Assembly (NCBI RefSeq): GCF_007829815.1
Contig: NZ_VIWT01000007.1
Location: 1-64,000, forward strand
Length of the DNA stretch: 64,000 nt
From: Kitasatospora viridis
GTDB taxonomy: Bacteria > Actinomycetota > Actinomycetes > Streptomycetales > Streptomycetaceae
Direction of reading: 5' to 3'
Below, one piece after another: positions 24,848 to 33,431 of this stretch. The stretch's first letter is position 1. Every line of letters starts with the position of its first letter. Under the pieces are notes generated by a model, which made no database searches, had not been told where the DNA came from, and worked only from the letters and a program-made list of their open reading frames with translations. Position numbers and translations under genes: made by a program.

Positions 24848-26311
24848 TCAGCCGCGCAGGCTCGACAGCCAGGCCTCGACGTCGTCCGCGGTGCGCGGCA
24901 GCGCGGCCGAGAGGTTCTCGTTGCCGTCGGCGGTGACCAGGATGTCGTCCTCGATCCGCACGCCGATGCCGCGGTACTCCTCGGGCACGGTCAGGTCGTC
25001 GGCCTGGAAGTAGATGCCGGGCTCGACGGTGAGGACCATGCCGGCCTCCAGGGTGCCCTCCACGTACAGGTCGGTGCGGGCCCGGGCGCAGTCGTGCACG
25101 TCCAGGCCGAGCATGTGACCGGTGCCGGCCAGCGTCCAGCGTCGCTGCAGGCCGAGCGCGAAGGCCTCGTCCACCGAGCGGCCGGGGATCAGGCCCCAGG
25201 AGACCAGGTGCTCGGTGAGGGTCCGCTGGGCGGCGTCGTGGAAGTCCCGGTACGCCGCACCGGGCTTGACGGCGGCGATGCCCGCCTCCTGCGCGGCCAG
25301 GACCGCCTCGTAGACCTTGCGCTGGAGCGGGGTGAAGCGGCCGCTGACCGGCACGGTGCGGGTGACGTCGGCGGTGTAGAGGTTGTTGGTCTCCACACCG
25401 GCGTCGAGCAGCAGCAGGTCGCCGGGGCGGGCCTGGCCGTCGTTGCGGACCCAGTGCATGGTGGTGGCGTGCGGGCCGGCGGCGGCGATCGTGCCGTAGC
25501 CGACGTCGTTGCCCTCGATCCGCGCCCGCATGAAGAACGTGCCCTCGATGCGGCGCTCCGGGGTCGGCTCGTCGGTGCCGAGGATGCGCATGACGTCCTC
25601 GAAGCCGCGGGCGGTGGCCGCGCAGGCGAAGCGCAGGTCGCCGATCTCGAACTCGTCCTTGACCAGGCGCATGCCGGAGAGGAAGGTGCGGAACTCCTCG
25701 TCCGGCTCGGCGCTCACCCGGCCGGCCAGTGCGGCCTCGACGCCGGCGTCGTACCCGCGCAGCAGGCGGACCGGTCCGGTGGCCTCGGCGAGCCGGGCAG
25801 CCAGGGCGCGGACGTCGTGGCAGGGCAGGCCGAGGAGCCGCTCGTTCTCGGTGAGGCTGTTGCGCCGGCCGTCCCAGATCTCGCCGTGGTGGTCCGTCCA
25901 GAACTCGCCGTTCTGGCGGTCCGAGCGGGGCAGCAGGTGGGCGACCGCCCGGTGGCCGTCCGCGGTGGGCTCCAGGACCAGCACGGCGTCCTGGGACTGA
26001 TCGCCCGTCAGGTAGACGTAGTCGGAGGAGGGGCGGAACGGGTAGTCCGTGTCGTTGGCGCGGACCTTCGGGTTGCCGGACGGGATCACCAGCAGCTCGC
26101 CCGGGAAGCGGGCGGACAGCTCGGCCCGGCGGCGCGCGGTGTGCGCGGCCTGCGGGAGGGGGGTCAGGTCGTGCTGCTCGGTGTCGGCCCAGCCCTGCGT
26201 CATGTTCTCGGCGAGCTCGTCGCTCACACCCCCGAGCAGTCCGTTCTTCCGGGCGTTGCGCTCGCTCGCGGGCGCCTCGGGCTCGGGGCGCTGGGCGGTC
26301 GGCTGGGTCAC
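24848..26311 (-). CDS. pepP: Aminopeptidase P (M24B, Xaa-Pro aminopeptidase)
   Basis: 487 residues. The N-terminal half is an AMP_N domain (DYPFRPSSDYVYLTGDQSQD). The C-terminal pita-bread domain carries the five metal ligands: Asp in LLLDAGVETNNL, Asp in YTADVTRTVPV, His in GTGHMLGLDVHD, Glu in VEPGIYF and Glu in GVRIEDDILV. It removes N-terminal residues preceding proline. AGGAGA at good spacing supports a GTG start; an upstream ATG 23 codons earlier lacks a ribosome site. Confidence 0.93.
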   Translation of the reverse strand: MTQPTAQRPEPEAPASERNARKNGLLGGVSDELAENMTQGWADTEQHDLTPLPQAAHTARRRAELSARFPGELLVIPSGNPKVRANDTDYPFRPSSDYVYLTGDQSQDAVLVLEPTADGHRAVAHLLPRSDRQNGEFWTDHHGEIWDGRRNSLTENERLLGLPCHDVRALAARLAEATGPVRLLRGYDAGVEAALAGRVSAEPDEEFRTFLSGMRLVKDEFEIGDLRFACAATARGFEDVMRILGTDEPTPERRIEGTFFMRARIEGNDVGYGTIAAAGPHATTMHWVRNDGQARPGDLLLLDAGVETNNLYTADVTRTVPVSGRFTPLQRKVYEAVLAAQEAGIAAVKPGAAYRDFHDAAQRTLTEHLVSWGLIPGRSVDEAFALGLQRRWTLAGTGHMLGLDVHDCARARTDLYVEGTLEAGMVLTVEPGIYFQADDLTVPEEYRGIGVRIEDDILVTADGNENLSAALPRTADDVEAWLSSLRG

Positions 26312-26552
26312 AGGTGTCTCCTGAGGTTGTCCTGAGGTTGCTTCGGGCGTGCCCGGATCATCCCGCAGTCCGCCGGGCACCGGGGAGGGGTGCGTACCGC
26401 CTTCCTGGGGGCGGTAGGGCTTCGTGACGGACTGTCGGCTGTCCCACAGCGAATTCCGACAATGGCTGCGGGATCAATGGGGGTGGCCACGAACCCGTAT
26501 ACCTGTTTCTTGGCCGGTCTCTCGCCAGGCTCTCGCCGGGCTCAGGCCAGGT

Positions 26553-27023
26553 TCACGCCAGCGGACGGGCCGCGGCCGTCGGTTCGGCTCGTGCCTCGCG
26601 CGGGGTCAGCGGGCCGTGGCCGTCGGCGCACTGGACGACGACCTCCAGCGGGGCCCCGCAGCCGCGGTGGTGGACCTCCAGGGGCGGGCCGTCCGGGTCG
26701 GCCGTCCAGCGGTCGCCCCACTGCTTGAGCGCGATGACGGCCGGCCAGAGGTCCCAGCCCTTCTCGGTGAGCCGGTACTCGTGGCGGGTGCGGCTGCCGG
26801 GCTCGCGGTAGGGGACGGCGGCCAGGATCCCGGCGGCGACGAGCTTGCGCAGGCGGTCGGAGAGGACGGCCTCGGACAGGCCGACGTGCCGGCGGAAGTC
26901 GTCGAAGCGGCGCACGCCGTTCATCGCGTCGCGCAGCACGAGGAGGGCCCAGCGTTCGCCGATCAGGTCGACGGCCCGCTGGACGGTGCAGTTCTCGGTG
27001 CTCGTCTCCAGCCACGTCGTCAT
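26553..27023 (-). CDS. HxlR-family regulator
   Basis: 156 residues with a winged helix of the HxlR type: ENCTVQRAVDLIGERWALLV near the N-terminus, then VRRFDDFRRHVGLSEAVLSD and the wing YREPGSRTRHEYRLTEKG. An extension of ~35 residues with a Cys and GPLTPREARAE follows the domain. AGGATGGG precedes the ATG; a second ATG three codons upstream is possible. It is divergent from the thioesterase gene, which it probably controls. Confidence 0.88.
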   Translation of the reverse strand: MTTWLETSTENCTVQRAVDLIGERWALLVLRDAMNGVRRFDDFRRHVGLSEAVLSDRLRKLVAAGILAAVPYREPGSRTRHEYRLTEKGWDLWPAVIALKQWGDRWTADPDGPPLEVHHRGCGAPLEVVVQCADGHGPLTPREARAEPTAAARPLA

Positions 27024-27050
27024 GGGGCCCATCCTAGGCTGGCTTCGGGA

Positions 27051-27080
27051 TTGACAGCCAGCAGTGGAGGTGGCTAGCTT
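27051..27080 (+). promoter_or_regulatory. Promoter of the thioesterase gene
   Basis: TTGACA, an 18-base spacer and TAGCTT, a good match to the main HrdB-type promoter, 34 bp upstream of the ATG. The -10 region overlaps an imperfect palindrome (CTAGCTTC ... GAAGTCAGCTAG, 27074-27100) that could be the HxlR operator. Confidence 0.6.
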
Positions 27081-27113
27081 CGAATTATGAAGTCAGCTAG
27101 AGGGGAGCAGGGC

Positions 27114-27626
27114 ATGACCAGGACGCGGACACGGACACGGACCCGGACGTACGGCTGGCAGGACCCCGCCATCACGGCCTCCGCCGTCGGGGACGAGAGC
27201 GGGCTGGAGTTCCTGCGCGGGTTCCTCACCGGTGAGCTGCCGCCGCCCCCGCTCGCCGCGACGCTCGGATTCGCGCTGGAGGAGGTCGAGTTCGGGCGCG
27301 CGGTGTTCGTCCTGGAGCCGGGGGAGGAGCACTACAACCCGATCGGCAGCGTGCACGGCGGCGTCTACGCCTCGCTGCTGGACTCGGCGGCCGGCTGCGC
27401 GGTCCACTCCGTGCTCCCCGCCGGGACGGGGTACACCTCGCTCGACCTGAACGTGAAGTTCCTGCGCCCGATCACCGTCGACACCGGGAAGGTCCGCGCG
27501 GTCGGCACCGTCCTCACCAAGGGGCGGCGCACGGCCCTCGCCCAGGCCGAACTGCTGGACTCCGAGGACCGCCTGCTCGCCCACGCCACCAGCAGCTGCA
27601 TGCTCCTGCCGCTACCGCCCCGCTGA
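27114..27626 (+). CDS. Hotdog-fold thioesterase, PaaI family
   Basis: 170 residues. The hotdog core is seen in HYNPIGSVHGGVYASLLDSA (HGG, general acid region) and LNVKFLRPITVDTGKVRAVG. A run of six Thr-Arg pairs at the N-terminus comes from a (GGACAC)-type microrepeat. AGGGGAG six bases before this ATG decides the start; an ATG nine codons earlier lacks a ribosome site. Likely acyl-CoA thioesterase; substrate unknown. Divergent from HxlR. Confidence 0.85.
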   Translation: MTRTRTRTRTRTYGWQDPAITASAVGDESGLEFLRGFLTGELPPPPLAATLGFALEEVEFGRAVFVLEPGEEHYNPIGSVHGGVYASLLDSAAGCAVHSVLPAGTGYTSLDLNVKFLRPITVDTGKVRAVGTVLTKGRRTALAQAELLDSEDRLLAHATSSCMLLPLPPR

Positions 27627-27681
27627 CGCCATCCGTGTACCCGGCCGTGGACCGTGGTCCGGTTGATGGACCTCGACCCAC

Positions 27682-27714
27682 CTGTTCCGAGGGCTCCCGT
27701 ATGATCCGGAACAG
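27682..27714 (+). promoter_or_regulatory. Inverted repeat over the tpx promoter
   Basis: CTGTTCCG and CGGAACAG, perfect 8-bp arms 17 bases apart, enclosing a TATGAT -10 box at 27700-27705 that lies 42 bp before the tpx start. No clear -35 is visible. A repressor bound here would block the promoter. Confidence 0.5.
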
Positions 27715-27746
27715 TTACTGACAGCTCCCGTCCTAGGAGGACCCTC

Positions 27747-28247
27747 ATGGCTCAGGTCACACTCAAGGGAAGCCCGGTTCAGGTCAAGGGCGACCTGCCC
27801 CAGGCGGGCGCTCAGGCCCCCGCGTTCAGCCTCGTCGGCGAGGGCTTGGCGGACAAGTCCCTGGTGGACTTCGCCGGGACGCGCAAGATCCTCAACATCT
27901 TCCCGAGCGTCGACACCCCCACCTGCGCGGCCTCCGTCCGCGCGTTCAACGCCACGGCCGGCGACCTCGCCAACACCGTGGTGCTGTGCATCTCGGCCGA
28001 CCTGCCCTTCGCGCAGGGCCGGTTCTGCGGCGCCGAGGGGCTGGAGAACGTGAAGACGCTCTCGACCCTGCGCGGTCGCGAGTTCCTGGAGAACTACGGC
28101 GTGGCGATCGCCGACGGCCCGCTGGCCGGCCTGGCCGCCCGCGCCGTCGTGGTGCTCGACGAGAACGACAAGGTCATCCACTCGCAGCTGGTCGGCGAGA
28201 TCGCCGATGAGCCCGACTACGAGGCCGCGCTGGCGAGCCTGAAGTAA
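27747..28247 (+). CDS. tpx: Thiol peroxidase (Tpx, atypical 2-Cys peroxiredoxin)
   Basis: 166 residues, the standard Tpx length. Peroxidatic Cys60 is in FPSVDTPTCAASVR and resolving Cys94 in QGRFCGAEG, matching the Cys61/Cys95 pair of the family. Cytoplasmic reduction of peroxides with electrons from thioredoxin. A strong AGGAGG precedes the ATG. Monocistronic, with an inverted repeat across its promoter. Confidence 0.95.
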   Translation: MAQVTLKGSPVQVKGDLPQAGAQAPAFSLVGEGLADKSLVDFAGTRKILNIFPSVDTPTCAASVRAFNATAGDLANTVVLCISADLPFAQGRFCGAEGLENVKTLSTLRGREFLENYGVAIADGPLAGLAARAVVVLDENDKVIHSQLVGEIADEPDYEAALASLK

Positions 28248-28396
28248 CACACGGCCGCCACGGGCGACCGGTCGTCACGGGTCCGCGAGCGAGCGCGACT
28301 TCGAGCGCTCGTGAGCCGGCCCCGGGTCAGCGGCCGGTCGGCCCCGTGGCGGTGTGCCGCAGCCGGCGGGCGTCGAACGTCCGCTGCCGGGCCCGG

Positions 28397-30280
28397 CTAC
28401 TTCGACTTGAGCTTCTTCGACAGCAGCTTCACGGCGGCCTTGCGCACGTCCTCCGTCGGGTTCGCGTTGTCGGGCTGCATCACGTCGCGGCTGACGCCGA
28501 GCGCGTCACTGATCGTCAGGGCGAACTCGCGGACGTCGGGGTCCGAAGACCGGGCGTAGTCGAAGAGCTGACCCGACTTCACCTCGCGCTCGCTCTCGAT
28601 CTTCTTCCAGACCGCCACGGTGTCCCAGAGGTGCCGGGGCCCGGACTTGTCGTCGGCCGCCGTGGCCTTCCAGCGCTTGCCGAGGGTCCGCTTCGAGGCG
28701 TACCCGGCGACGACGGCACCGACGACGCCGCCTGCCACACCGACCGCGATGCCGGCGGTGGCCGCCGCCGCGCCGACCGTCACGGCGACGCCCACCGCGC
28801 CGCCCGCGATGCCGACCGACGAGCTGAGCACATCGGCCGCCCGGTAGGCGATCCGGCGCTGGGTCTTCATCTCGGCGTACTGCCGGATCACTTCGAGGGT
28901 GGCCAGACCCGTCACCCGAGTATTCGCCTCGATCTCCTGCAGGGTGGCGGCAATGGCCTGCGCGACCTCGCTCATCCGAGCCCGGACGGATTTGCTCGCC
29001 TCGGCCCCGGCCTCCTCGCTGGCCCCGATGAGCCTGGTCGTGACCGCGAGGGACAGCTCCAGGTTCCGCAGCTCCTGGTAGCCCTCTTGCAGTTCCTTCA
29101 GGTGCGCCTCCAGATCGGCGCCGGCGTCGGCGATCGGGCCGGGTTCTTGACCCTCAGCCTCGTAGGTCGTGATGGCGCGCAGCGCCCGGCGCCGCTTGTC
29201 GGCTTTCCAGCCCTTGCGCATTGCCCGGGCCAGCGAGATCAGGCCGCTCGGCAGCGAGATGCCGCCGGCCACCAGGGAGAGCGTGCCCGCGGTGCCGCCC
29301 TCCGCCGCGTTGGCGATCTGCATGCCGCCCTCGGTGGCGTGGATGGCGGTGTCGGCAACGCCCAAGGCGCTGTGGCCGACGTTCGTGCCGGCCACCTTGT
29401 TGTTGTAGGCGCCCAGCGCTGACCCGGTCGCGTTGCCCTGCGCGTTGGCCTTGTGGGCGTCGTGCAGGTCCCCGCCGGCGGTCACCAGACCCTTGATCTC
29501 GCCGATGCCGCTGACTGCCGCCTCGCCGAGCTTCAGGACGCCCCCGATCGCCCCGTGGGGCGACCGCTGGATGCTGGGGGCGGCCGCCGACTGCACCGCG
29601 GTCCCGGCCCCGGCAGGGCTGTGGGCGAAGTCCTGCTCCAGGTCGGCGCGTTGGACCGGGGCCGGGGCGGACATGGCGCGGGTGGCGTTGGCCTCGGCGG
29701 CGCGCTCGAAGCGGTCGGCGGGGTCGGACACGCTGAGGCCGGAGCCGTTGTCGGTGCCGGCGACGGGGCCTTGGCTCTGCTGGATGACGTGGGTGAGCTC
29801 GTGCGCCAGGGTGTGCTTGTCGGCGCCGCCGGCGCCGATGACGACGTGGTTGCCGGAGGTGTAGGCGCGGGCACCGAGCTCGGCGGCCGAGGCGCGGGCC
29901 TCGGCACCGGTGTGCAGGCGCACGTCGGAGAAGTCCGCGCCCAGGCGGGCCTCCATGTCGGTGCGGGTGGCCTCGGGCAGCGGGCTGCCCGAGGAGCGGA
30001 GCACGCCGTGGACCGCGGCGGCCGGGCCGGGCCCGGCGGCGTGGGCGTCCTCGGCGGCGTGGCCGGTGTGCGCGTGGCCGGGTTCCTGCTCCTGGTCGCG
30101 GGCCAGCAGCTGGAGCACTGCGGCGTTGCCCGCCGAGCGTTGGAGCGCCAGCACGTCCGCCGGGGTCAGCGGGCGCCCGCCCGGTCGGACCGCCGCGCCA
30201 CCGGCGGGTTTCCGGTTCGCGGCGGACCCGCGGCCCTTGCCCGCCGCGTCCGACGCCACCGTCCGGTCCTGCGCTCGCAT
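28397..30280 (-). CDS. DUF4157 (eCIS-core) protein with glycine-zipper region, probable injection-system cargo
   Basis: 627 residues. The N-terminus has VLALQRSAGNAAVLQLLAR, the short motif that precedes DUF4157 domains, then the metallopeptidase-like domain with HTLAHELTHVIQQSQ (HExxH, about residues 153-168). DUF4157 is strongly associated with effectors of extracellular contractile injection systems, including those of Streptomyces. Residues ~360-480 are helical (coiled-coil-like); ~495-540 form a Gly/Ala/Val-rich glycine-zipper hydrophobic stretch that could insert into membranes. The C-terminal ~80 residues are basic. AAGGAG supports the start. No sheath, tube or baseplate gene is in the window. 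Function as a toxin or cargo is inferred from the domain. Confidence 0.82.
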   Translation of the reverse strand: MRAQDRTVASDAAGKGRGSAANRKPAGGAAVRPGGRPLTPADVLALQRSAGNAAVLQLLARDQEQEPGHAHTGHAAEDAHAAGPGPAAAVHGVLRSSGSPLPEATRTDMEARLGADFSDVRLHTGAEARASAAELGARAYTSGNHVVIGAGGADKHTLAHELTHVIQQSQGPVAGTDNGSGLSVSDPADRFERAAEANATRAMSAPAPVQRADLEQDFAHSPAGAGTAVQSAAAPSIQRSPHGAIGGVLKLGEAAVSGIGEIKGLVTAGGDLHDAHKANAQGNATGSALGAYNNKVAGTNVGHSALGVADTAIHATEGGMQIANAAEGGTAGTLSLVAGGISLPSGLISLARAMRKGWKADKRRRALRAITTYEAEGQEPGPIADAGADLEAHLKELQEGYQELRNLELSLAVTTRLIGASEEAGAEASKSVRARMSEVAQAIAATLQEIEANTRVTGLATLEVIRQYAEMKTQRRIAYRAADVLSSSVGIAGGAVGVAVTVGAAAATAGIAVGVAGGVVGAVVAGYASKRTLGKRWKATAADDKSGPRHLWDTVAVWKKIESEREVKSGQLFDYARSSDPDVREFALTISDALGVSRDVMQPDNANPTEDVRKAAVKLLSKKLKSK

Positions 30281-30415
30281 GCCAGCTCCTTGAGATCCTC
30301 AGGTGGTAGCCCCACGGGCACAGTGCCATCCGGGTGTGATCTCGGCAACGGTCCGCGAGGGCAGACTTGGGCTGCCCGCACGGACAGTGGGCTCAGCAAG
30401 GCCACCCACGATCGT

Positions 30416-32521
30416 CTAAGCCTTGACCACCTTCTCGCGCCGGTAGGCCGCTTCGAGGTCATCGATCGCCTGGTCCAGCAGGCTCGCGGCAGGTGTCACC
30501 AGGTCCGACCAGGTGCCGGTCCGCTGCTGCTGGGCGGCCCGCAGCGCCGTGAAGTCCGGCGCCCGGCCGGCCCGCACCTCCTCGGCCACCGCGTGCGTCG
30601 CGGCGGCCAGCGCCTGCGCGAACTCCGTGGCGCCGGGGGCCGGCTCGGCCGTCGCCGGCGGCAGTTGGGCCTCCAACAGCACCCCGGCCCGGGCGAGCAG
30701 GCCGACCGCCGCCCGGGCCTTCTCCAGCCGACGGGGCGTCAGCGTCTCGCAGCAGTGCCAGCCGGGTTCCACCTCGGCCCGGGTGATCCCCTCCAGCAGT
30801 TCGGCGCGGGCCGTGCGGGCGTCCAGCAGTGCCTCGCGCACCGCGCGGCGATCGCCGGTGCGCGGTGCGCCGTGGACCGTCAGCACGGCAGAGCAGTAGC
30901 GGCCGGTCGCCTCGATCCAGTCGCCGAGCCGGTCGTTCAGCCGGGTCGAGGCCCAGCTCGGGAAGAGCGCGAAGGTGGCCAGCGCGATCGCGCCGCCGAT
31001 CAGGGTCAGCTCGACCCGCTGCAGGGCCAGCGGCAGCGGATCTCCCGGCTGCAGGCCGAGCAGGAAGACCACGTAGGCGCTGACGAAGGCGGTCATCATC
31101 GCGTAGCCGGTCTTCAGCGTCAGGTACGCCCCGCCGAGGCAGAACACCGCCAGGCCGACGGCGAACCAGCGGTTCGGGTGCAGCAGCTCGACCAGCACGG
31201 TGGCCACCACCACCCCGACCGAGGTGCCGGCCAGCCGGGCCACACCCCGGCTGAAGGTCTGCCCGAAGTCCGGCCGGATCACCATCGCCGCGGTCAGCGG
31301 CGCCCAGTACCCGCGCGAGAAGCCGAGCAGCCCGGTGATCAGGTGCGCCACCGTCACCACCGTGGCCAGCCGCACCGCGTGGCGCAGCACCGGCGAGTCG
31401 TGGCGCAGCTGGCGGCGCACGTTGTGCAGCGCCCGGGGAACGGCGTGGAACAGGGCCGGGCGCGGCAGCCCGCTGCTCGTCGTGATTGCCGCGCCTGGTG
31501 CGCTCGGCGCGTCGGCGGTGCTGTGGTGCGCCGAGCGCTCCAGGGTGTCGGCGGCCCGGCCGAGCAGCGTGGTCAGCTGCCGGGCGCAGCGGGCGGCCGG
31601 CCCGGGCAGCGGCTCGGCCGCCGTGCGGCGCGGTGCGGGCAGCAGGGTGGCCGCCGAGCCGGGCAGCTCCAGCGGGTCGCCGGTGCGCACCGCCAGCGCC
31701 AGCGCGTCCAGCGTCTCGGCGGCGGCGGCCAGCAGCGCGCGCACCCGCTCCCGGGCCGGACCCTGCTCGGGCACGCCCGCCCGCGGGTCGGCCAGTGCGG
31801 TCAGCGCCGGGCGCATCGACTCGGCCAGGGTGCGCAGCCCGTGCAGCTCCGGTGGGCGGTGCCGTTCCTGCCAGGGCGTCAGCTCGGAGGCGTGCCGGGC
31901 CTGGATCAGCGCCTCGGGGTCGATCGGCGCGGTGGGGTCCTCGCGCAGTGTGCGGGCGTACTTGGCGAGCGAGGCGTAGGCGTCGGCCAGCGCGTCGCGT
32001 TGCGCCTGCCAGTCCTCGATCGGCCAGAGCGCGATCAGCAGTGCCTGCACCACCCCGCCGAGCGTGCAGAGCAGCCCGTGTTCGAGCGCGGTGGGCACGC
32101 TCACCGGGAGCTGGACCACCACCAGCATCACCGAGATGGTGGTCGCCGCCACCACCCCGCCGGTCTGCCCGATCGACCAGGCCAGCCCGGCCAGCAGCGC
32201 CCAGCAGGCCAGGACCACCGGGAACAGGCCGGGCACCCCGACCGAGACGTAGCCGGTGAAGGTGCTGACGCCCAGTCCGAGCGCGGAGGCGATGGCCAGT
32301 GAGGGGCGCGGGCGGAAGCTGCGCTGGAAGGTGGCGACCCCGGCGATGAACGCGCCGAGCGCGGCCGAGGCGGCCGGGCGCGGGCCGCCCAGCGCCAGGG
32401 TGGGGAAGGCCACCAGGGCCACGGCCAGCGCACCGCGCACGGCTCGGCGGGGGCTGGAGTACGCGCGGTTCAAGTGCAGCCCGGTTCGGGTGGTGCTGCG
32501 CAGGGAGTCGATCCAGGGCAT
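30416..32521 (-). CDS. FUSC-family aromatic acid exporter-like membrane protein
   Basis: 701 residues: an N-terminal bundle of about six hydrophobic helices, a large soluble middle, a second bundle (residues ~370-510 with GYWAPLTAAMVIRPDFGQTF, the signature of the FUSC domain), and a C-terminal helical region. This duplicated architecture is that of FusB/FusC and YccS-like proteins. Substrate unknown. No clear ribosome site before the ATG. Monocistronic. Confidence 0.88.
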   Translation of the reverse strand: MPWIDSLRSTTRTGLHLNRAYSSPRRAVRGALAVALVAFPTLALGGPRPAASAALGAFIAGVATFQRSFRPRPSLAIASALGLGVSTFTGYVSVGVPGLFPVVLACWALLAGLAWSIGQTGGVVAATTISVMLVVVQLPVSVPTALEHGLLCTLGGVVQALLIALWPIEDWQAQRDALADAYASLAKYARTLREDPTAPIDPEALIQARHASELTPWQERHRPPELHGLRTLAESMRPALTALADPRAGVPEQGPARERVRALLAAAAETLDALALAVRTGDPLELPGSAATLLPAPRRTAAEPLPGPAARCARQLTTLLGRAADTLERSAHHSTADAPSAPGAAITTSSGLPRPALFHAVPRALHNVRRQLRHDSPVLRHAVRLATVVTVAHLITGLLGFSRGYWAPLTAAMVIRPDFGQTFSRGVARLAGTSVGVVVATVLVELLHPNRWFAVGLAVFCLGGAYLTLKTGYAMMTAFVSAYVVFLLGLQPGDPLPLALQRVELTLIGGAIALATFALFPSWASTRLNDRLGDWIEATGRYCSAVLTVHGAPRTGDRRAVREALLDARTARAELLEGITRAEVEPGWHCCETLTPRRLEKARAAVGLLARAGVLLEAQLPPATAEPAPGATEFAQALAAATHAVAEEVRAGRAPDFTALRAAQQQRTGTWSDLVTPAASLLDQAIDDLEAAYRREKVVKA

Positions 32522-32693
32522 GGCGGAGAGTTTATGCGGAAGGTGATCCTCCGTTGCAGGGTCCCCAGCTCCCCAGTTCCCCGGCTCCCCGGCGCAAACT
32601 CGGGTGCGGCCGCCGCCCGCTGTCCCTAGGCTGCTGCGGTCGCGGCGGACGCAACGCCGTATCGACCGTCAGCGGATCGGAGATGCACGGGGT

Positions 32694-33431
32694 ATGACCA
32701 GTCAACTGTTCGCCGTCTGCTTCAACGCGACCCGGCCGTCGGACCTGGCGACGTTCTGGTCCGGGGTCCTGGGATGGAAGGCGGCCGAGGGTCCGGACGG
32801 CGACGTCGCGATCCTGCCTCCTGACATTGCCGACCCCGCCGGGTTCCGGATCCGCTTCCTGCCGAGCCAGGAGCCGAGGACCGGCCGGAACCGGGTGCAC
32901 TTCGACCTGACGAGCACCTCCCCGGAGGATCAGCAGCGGACGGTGGCCAGGGCGCTGGACCTCGGCGGGCACCACCTCGACGTGGGCCAACTCCCCGAAG
33001 AGGGACACGTGGTGCTCGCCGATCCGGACGGCAACGAGTTCTGCGTGATCGCGCCGGGCAACAAGTTCCTCGCCGACACCGGCGTCATCGGAGCGCTGTC
33101 CTGCGACGGTACGCGGGAGGTGGGCTACTTCTGGAGCGCCGCGCTGCGCTGGCCGCTCGTCTGGGACCAGGACGAGGAGACCGCGATCCAGTCGCCGACC
33201 GGCGGCACGAAGATCACCTGGGGCGGCCCTCCGGTGGCGCCGAAGACGGGCCCGAACAGGCTCTACTTCGACCTGCGCCTGCCGGACGGCGCCGACTGGG
33301 AGGCGGAGCTCGACCGCCTGATCTCGCTCGGCGCGACGCGCGCCGACACCGGCGAAGGAGCGGGCGAGGGCGGCCGCGCGCTGCTGCTCGACCCCGACGG
33401 CAACGAGTTCTCCGTGCAGCGGCTCAGGTAG
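32694..33431 (+). CDS. VOC/glyoxalase-like protein, two tandem domains
   Basis: 245 residues made of two Glyoxalase_6-type halves. Each has a VHFDLTST / LYFDLRLP strand and ends LADPDGNEFCVI and LLDPDGNEFSVQ, respectively, so the internal duplication is plain. The domain binds metals or small ligands; no function is known here. Its last codons overlap the 3' end of the convergent NB-ARC gene by eight bases. Confidence 0.88.
   Translation: MTSQLFAVCFNATRPSDLATFWSGVLGWKAAEGPDGDVAILPPDIADPAGFRIRFLPSQEPRTGRNRVHFDLTSTSPEDQQRTVARALDLGGHHLDVGQLPEEGHVVLADPDGNEFCVIAPGNKFLADTGVIGALSCDGTREVGYFWSAALRWPLVWDQDEETAIQSPTGGTKITWGGPPVAPKTGPNRLYFDLRLPDGADWEAELDRLISLGATRADTGEGAGEGGRALLLDPDGNEFSVQRLR

Noticed and set aside
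29453..32302. 949-codon plus-strand ORF opposite DUF4157 and FUSC genes
   Set aside because: Overlaps two well-supported genes on the other strand; low-complexity Gln/Gly/Arg translation with no motif or ribosome site.
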